Positions 4,817-5,706 of a stretch of 5,706 nucleotides of DNA are shown one piece after another. Each line of letters begins with the position of its first letter. Position 1 is the stretch's first letter. The translations under genes were made by a program, and so were the position numbers. The notes under the pieces were generated by a model, which made no database searches, was not told where the DNA came from, and saw only the letters and a program-made list of their open reading frames with translations. Source of the DNA: Pseudomonadota bacterium (lineage in GTDB: Bacteria > Pseudomonadota > Gammaproteobacteria > Burkholderiales > Nitrosomonadaceae); assembly GCA_018240935.1 (NCBI GenBank), contig JAFEEV010000140.1:1-5706 (forward strand). Reading direction: 5' to 3'.

Positions 4817-5080
4817 CTAGCGATTTTCAGAGGGTGGTTCGATGGCCGCATTTTGAAATTGCATTATTACGTCTTCGGGCAATGCTGCATCAAAATCTTC
4901 CGGTACATTCAGTTTTCCTTTGAAAATGCCCAGGCTTCGAGCGGCAGGCAAGCTGTGCAGCGGCACTAATTTAGCAACCGGTTTCCCGGCTTTCGCGATG
5001 ATGATTTCCTCACCGGCCGCAGCTTTTTCGATAAACCGGGATAGGTGGGTTTTTGCTTCATGGATGTTGATGGTCAGCAT
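4817..5080 (-). CDS. Phd/YefM-family antitoxin (module 2)
   Basis: An 87-residue antitoxin paired with the toxin just downstream. Residues 1-40, MLTINIHEAKTHLSRFIEKA, then AGEEIIIAKAGKPVAKLVP, are the Phd DNA-binding half. Residues 48-72 (RSLGIFKGKLNVPEDFDA, then LPEDVIMQF) are the toxin-binding segment typical of partners of COG3744 PIN toxins, which commonly end soon after LPED-x-F. Here about a dozen extra residues (QNAAIEPPSENR) follow, a slight extension. ATG at 5080-5078 has GGAA (5091-5088) 7 bases upstream. It should repress its own promoter, which contains two inverted repeats unlike the TGTACA sites of module 1, so the two modules are probably regulated independently. Confidence 0.9.
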   Translation of the reverse strand: MLTINIHEAKTHLSRFIEKAAAGEEIIIAKAGKPVAKLVPLHSLPAARSLGIFKGKLNVPEDFDAALPEDVIMQFQNAAIEPPSENR

Positions 5081-5102
5081 ATTGATATTCCGTATGGTGT
5101 GG

Positions 5103-5140
5103 ACTAACTTGACTAAGTTTAGTTGGCTTGAATTTTCAAG
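5103..5140. promoter_or_regulatory. Probable operator of the second TA operon
   Basis: Two inverted repeats overlap the promoter. ACTAACTT and AAGTTTAGT (5103-5123) pair with a single-base bulge around GAC. CTTGAA-TT-TTCAAG (5127-5140) is symmetric. Placement over the -10 and the spacer/-35 is what autorepression by a Phd-toxin complex requires. No TGTACA core is present, so the recognised sequence would differ from module 1. The symmetry is seen; the role is inferred. Confidence 0.4.
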
Positions 5141-5144
5141 TCAA
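5116..5144 (-). promoter_or_regulatory. Promoter of the second TA operon
   Basis: On the minus strand TTGACT (5144-5139) and TAAACT (5121-5116) are spaced by 17 bases, giving 5/6 and 4/6 matches to the sigma-70 hexamers. The -10 falls inside the inverted repeat 5103-5123 and the -35 touches the palindrome 5127-5140. Confidence 0.55.
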
Positions 5145-5188
5145 TTTTAAACTTCAGTTACGACGGATTGATCCGGCAATCTTTTCGC

Positions 5189-5237
5189 AGCACGGCAGGA
5201 TGGGCTGCCGAAGAAAGCCCAGCAGTAAGCGAGAATG
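5189..5237 (+). repeat. REP-like hairpin repeat, copy 2
   Basis: The second 49-bp unit, 43/49 identical to 4266-4314 and in the same orientation. Its hairpin stem is TGGGCT (5201-5206) with AGCCCA (5216-5221) around GCCGAAGAA; the outer pairing is weaker than in copy 1. It lies between the module 2 promoter and the 3' end of the spermidine-synthase-like gene, so it may also act as a 3' hairpin for that gene. Together the two copies bracket the whole second TA module as direct repeats. Confidence 0.65.
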
Positions 5238-5255
5238 TAACCCCCGGCATTTTTC

Positions 5256-5706
5256 CTAAATCATCAGGATTCCGCCCGGGCAGGATTTTGCCTGTTCCAG
5301 CCGTGCCAGCGTCGGCTGCAGGTTGAGTCCGGTGCTCTCTTTCATTGCGAGCACTTGCTCCTTGAGCTCAGCTAACGGAATCTCGATTTTGTCTCCGGTT
5401 GCGGCCAGTGCGATGACGTTGCCGCTGTCGCAGGAGGGGAAAGCCAGTACGCGTCCGTCGAATGCCGTTTTGATGCGCTCCAGGCTGGCTTGGTAGCCGT
5501 GGCTGCGTCCCAGCAGATTCACTGCAAGAACGCCGTCGTCGTTCAAGCGCGCGCGGCACGTCTGGTAGAACGGCAGCATGTTCAGTTCACCGGGATGCGC
5601 ATTGGCGTCGTAACCATCCACCAGAATCAAGTCGTAGGTCTTGTTCCGTTCAGCAACATAGTGCGCGCCGTCCGAGATGACGATATGCAGGCGCAGCGGG
5701 TCGTCC
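5256..5706 (-). CDS. Spermidine/spermine synthase-like protein, C-terminal part (partial)
   Basis: The gene runs in from the right edge; 149 residues and the TAG stop (5258-5256) are visible. The fold is the polyamine aminopropyltransferase (SpeE-like) Rossmann domain: DDPLRLHIVISDGAHYVAE, where the acidic D-G would contact the nucleoside of decarboxylated SAM, followed by KTYDLILVDGYDANAHP. In that second motif the two Asp residues sit where SpeE has its catalytic D-x-x-D. Then come FYQTCRARLNDDGVLAVNLLG and the beta-rich end SGNVIALAA. The residues after the catalytic motif (DANAHPGEL) differ from classical SpeE (D-T-D-P-x-G-P), so polyamine synthesis is not assured; it may be one of the diverged SpeE-like methyltransferase-fold proteins common in proteobacteria. 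The TTG inside TYDLILVDG is not a start, because coding continues upstream to the edge. The tail SCPGGILMI recurs as a fossil at 3165-3203. Confidence 0.85.
   Translation of the reverse strand, partial: DDPLRLHIVISDGAHYVAERNKTYDLILVDGYDANAHPGELNMLPFYQTCRARLNDDGVLAVNLLGRSHGYQASLERIKTAFDGRVLAFPSCDSGNVIALAATGDKIEIPLAELKEQVLAMKESTGLNLQPTLARLEQAKSCPGGILMI

Noticed and set aside
1..5706. CRISPR array, tRNA or rRNA gene, riboswitch
   Set aside because: No regularly spaced direct repeats, no cloverleaf-like segment and no riboswitch core were seen on reading both strands.

Overview
The window looks like an accessory stretch of a betaproteobacterial chromosome, most likely Nitrosomonas or a relative. 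This is inferred from the mix of a PEP-CTERM surface protein, a spermidine-synthase-like protein, several PIN-domain toxin-antitoxin (TA) modules, a phage-tail-collar-like protein and short dispersed repeats. No rRNA or marker gene fixes the taxonomy.

Layout from left to right. Bases 1-115 are the 3' end of a tail-collar (microcystin-dependent-protein-like) gene on +, closed by a strong stem-loop at 118-152. Bases 250-393 form a 144-bp element with imperfect terminal inverted repeats and a CTAA duplication on both sides, which fits a non-coding miniature transposon of IS5 type. A PEP-CTERM protein (428-1066, minus) follows. The gap 1067-1581 holds a collapsed remnant of a TA cassette (about 1334-1506). 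A large secreted protein of unknown function (1582-2979, minus) has a perfect FNR-type box, TTGAT-N4-ATCAA, at 3051-3064. That box sits exactly where a class II activator should sit relative to a candidate -10.

The right half is a cluster of TA modules. An intact Phd/YefM-VapC pair lies on + (3429-4059), behind a promoter with two TGTACA-core palindromes. A frameshifted HigA-like antidote fragment follows (4117-4275). A second, unrelated Phd-VapC pair lies on minus (4419-5080) with its own promoter and inverted repeats. Two 49-bp direct copies of a hairpin repeat (4266-4314, 5189-5237) bracket this second module. The window ends inside a spermidine-synthase-like gene (5256-5706, minus). A short fossil of the same kind of C-terminal tail is seen at 3165-3203.

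How the parts relate: the two intact TA pairs are each self-contained, with antitoxin first, toxin second and autoregulatory-looking operators. The remnant at 1334-1506 aligns piecewise to the upstream flank, the antitoxin interior and the downstream flank of the intact + cassette, so this cassette existed in at least two copies and one has collapsed by internal deletions. The two exported proteins have their own upstream regions and show no operon link to the TA genes. I see no new multi-gene defence or biosynthetic system. The most notable signals are the cassette fossils, the repeat-bracketed TA module, the putative MITE and the FNR-type promoter of the unknown exported protein.
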